From assembly GCA_030667645.1 (NCBI GenBank), contig DAOUVM010000126.1, positions 1 through 7,099 on the forward strand: a stretch of DNA of 7,099 nt, written 5' to 3'. The translations under genes and the position numbers were made by a program. The DNA comes from Ardenticatenales bacterium (GTDB lineage: Bacteria; Chloroflexota; Anaerolineae; Promineifilales; UBA4811). Positions 6,396 through 7,099 of this stretch are shown here, in pieces (the stretch's first letter is position 1; each line of letters begins with the position of its first letter). The notes under the pieces were generated by a model. That model saw only the letters and a program-made list of their open reading frames with translations. It had not been told where the DNA came from and searched no databases.

Positions 6396-6410
6396 GTTTC
6401 CTCTCCGTAT

Positions 6411-6435
6411 CGGGATATGCTACTTGAAAATCCCG
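6411..6435 (-). promoter_or_regulatory. Inverted repeat around the -10 box of the kinase promoter
   Basis: CGGGAT (6411-6416) and ATCCCG (6430-6435) are exact inverse complements separated by 13 nt, and they bracket the -10 hexamer at 6417-6422. The geometry, two half-sites about two helical turns apart (19 bp centre to centre), suits a dimeric repressor. It is short enough to be chance. Confidence 0.3.
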
Positions 6436-6445
6436 GGTCCGTCAA
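6417..6445 (-). promoter_or_regulatory. Sigma70-type promoter of the kinase / CDP-alcohol transferase unit
   Basis: On the - strand TTGACG (6440-6445) is followed after exactly 17 nt by TAGCAT (6417-6422). Transcription would start about 15 nt before the ATG's ribosome binding region. It lies in the 153-bp gap between the phosphatase and kinase genes, so the kinase and the transferase need not depend on the phosphatase promoter. Nothing else is seen in that gap. Confidence 0.55.
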
Positions 6446-6548
6446 TCGATCAATGCCAGGACGCCGTTCCCACTGCCAAAGCGAAACCGGTAGGGCGGAG
6501 ATTGCGGCCCCCACACCTCTCTCATTGCGCCGGCTGTCTTCCACACCC

Positions 6549-7076
6549 TCATTTTTCGCCAAGACCAACATACCCCTCGTCGGGTTCAGATCGCTGTTGG
6601 TGGAATCGCGCGATCTGTTCAATCTGGCCGGCCTTGGGGCGGATGAATGGGCGCCCCTGGCGAATGAGAGCCCAGGCTGCTGCCGGTTCCATTCCGGTGC
6701 TTACCAGGTAGGCCGCCGCTGCGGTGGGCGCGCGGCCCACCCCAGCCGCACAGTGAATGTAGACGCCCCGTCCCGCGTCGATCGCCTGCCGGGTGAATTC
6801 GACCGCCTGACTCAACTGCGCCAGCGTGGGAGGCGTTTCGTCCACCGTCGGCAACCAGAGATGGTGCTCCAGCGCCACTCCGCGGGCTGTGTCGTCCGCC
6901 TCGCCGCGAAGGTTGACCGAGGCGCTGATGCCTAGGGCTGCCATTCGATCCAATCCGTGACGGTAGTGCTGTCCGCCGACGTACAAGTTGGGGGCGATTT
7001 GACTGCTGTCGGCCGGGGACACGCCGCGAACCCGACGCAGCAAGTGGTCCCGGATCCACCAACCTACCACCGACAA
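6549..7076 (-). CDS. Dual-specificity phosphatase-like (cysteine-based) protein, start uncertain
   Basis: This cysteine-dependent phosphatase has a compact DSP fold of about 175 residues. Counting from the TTG at 7076, the N-terminal part has IAPNLYVGGQ (27-36), the classic DSP entry strand. VNLRGEADD (54-62) follows, and Asp79 in PTVDET is the likely general acid. The P-loop VYIHCAAGVGRAPT (105-118) carries nucleophile Cys109 and Arg115. The residue after the arginine is Ala116, where most DSPs have Ser/Thr; plant glucan phosphatases SEX4 and LSF2 also have GRAP here. The frame stays open to the window edge, so the gene may start further upstream. Otherwise TTG 7076 or GTG 7070 are candidates, the latter with AGGG 7 nt upstream. 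No membrane segment or carbohydrate-binding module is visible in the part present. The substrate could be phosphoprotein, phospholipid head group or phosphoglycan. Confidence 0.85.
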   Translation of the reverse strand: MSVVGWWIRDHLLRRVRGVSPADSSQIAPNLYVGGQHYRHGLDRMAALGISASVNLRGEADDTARGVALEHHLWLPTVDETPPTLAQLSQAVEFTRQAIDAGRGVYIHCAAGVGRAPTAAAAYLVSTGMEPAAAWALIRQGRPFIRPKAGQIEQIARFHQQRSEPDEGYVGLGEK

Positions 7077-7099
7077 ACCCTGTTCTCGCAGGCGAGCCA

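Noticed and set aside
5619..6935. A 438-codon open frame on the + strand opposite the kinase and phosphatase genes
   Set aside because: It spans two clear - strand genes with complete catalytic motifs, shows no recognisable domain, and its composition is that of an antisense frame in GC-rich DNA.

Overview
The window holds eight protein-coding genes on a moderately GC-rich bacterial chromosome segment. Three are on the + strand at the left, and five are on the - strand over the rest. No rRNA, tRNA, CRISPR array, insertion sequence or phage gene was seen. Lgt with an extra N-terminal membrane segment, NatA-like ABC systems, a SpoIIM-type domain and a small uncharacterised beta-rich protein together suggest Chloroflexota (Anaerolineae-like). 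This is an inference from protein style, not a database match.

Left block (+ strand, 1-1442): the 3' part of an ABC transporter ATPase whose Walker A lies outside the window. After a 118-bp gap with a good sigma70-type promoter comes a two-gene unit: a stand-alone cyclic-nucleotide-binding-domain protein and a 69-residue protein of unknown function. The small gene converges on the next gene, and the two stop codons share a CTAG palindrome.

Central block (- strand, 4739 down to 1439): lgt (prolipoprotein diacylglyceryl transferase), an ABC ATPase, and a permease. Each junction is a 4-bp start/stop overlap, so the three are very likely one translationally coupled operon. The permease appears to be a fusion of an ABC-2/NatB-like membrane domain with a C-terminal SpoIIM-like (DUF95) membrane domain.

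Right block (- strand, 7099 down to 4846): a dual-specificity-type phosphatase (start near or beyond the window edge), a PfkB-family kinase with its own promoter, and, 20 bp downstream, a CDP-alcohol phosphatidyltransferase. Kinase, phospholipid head-group transferase and phosphatase could form a pathway that phosphorylates a polyol, joins it to CDP-diacylglycerol and removes the phosphate. An alternative for the phosphatase is a phosphoglycan substrate, because its active-site loop resembles plant SEX4/LSF2.

One non-coding signal stands out. The same 11-base palindrome core, GACCAAGGGTC, occurs in the promoter of the cNMP-binding gene and in the leader of the lgt operon, on opposite strands but each in the sense direction of its gene. 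It is a candidate operator linking the two units.
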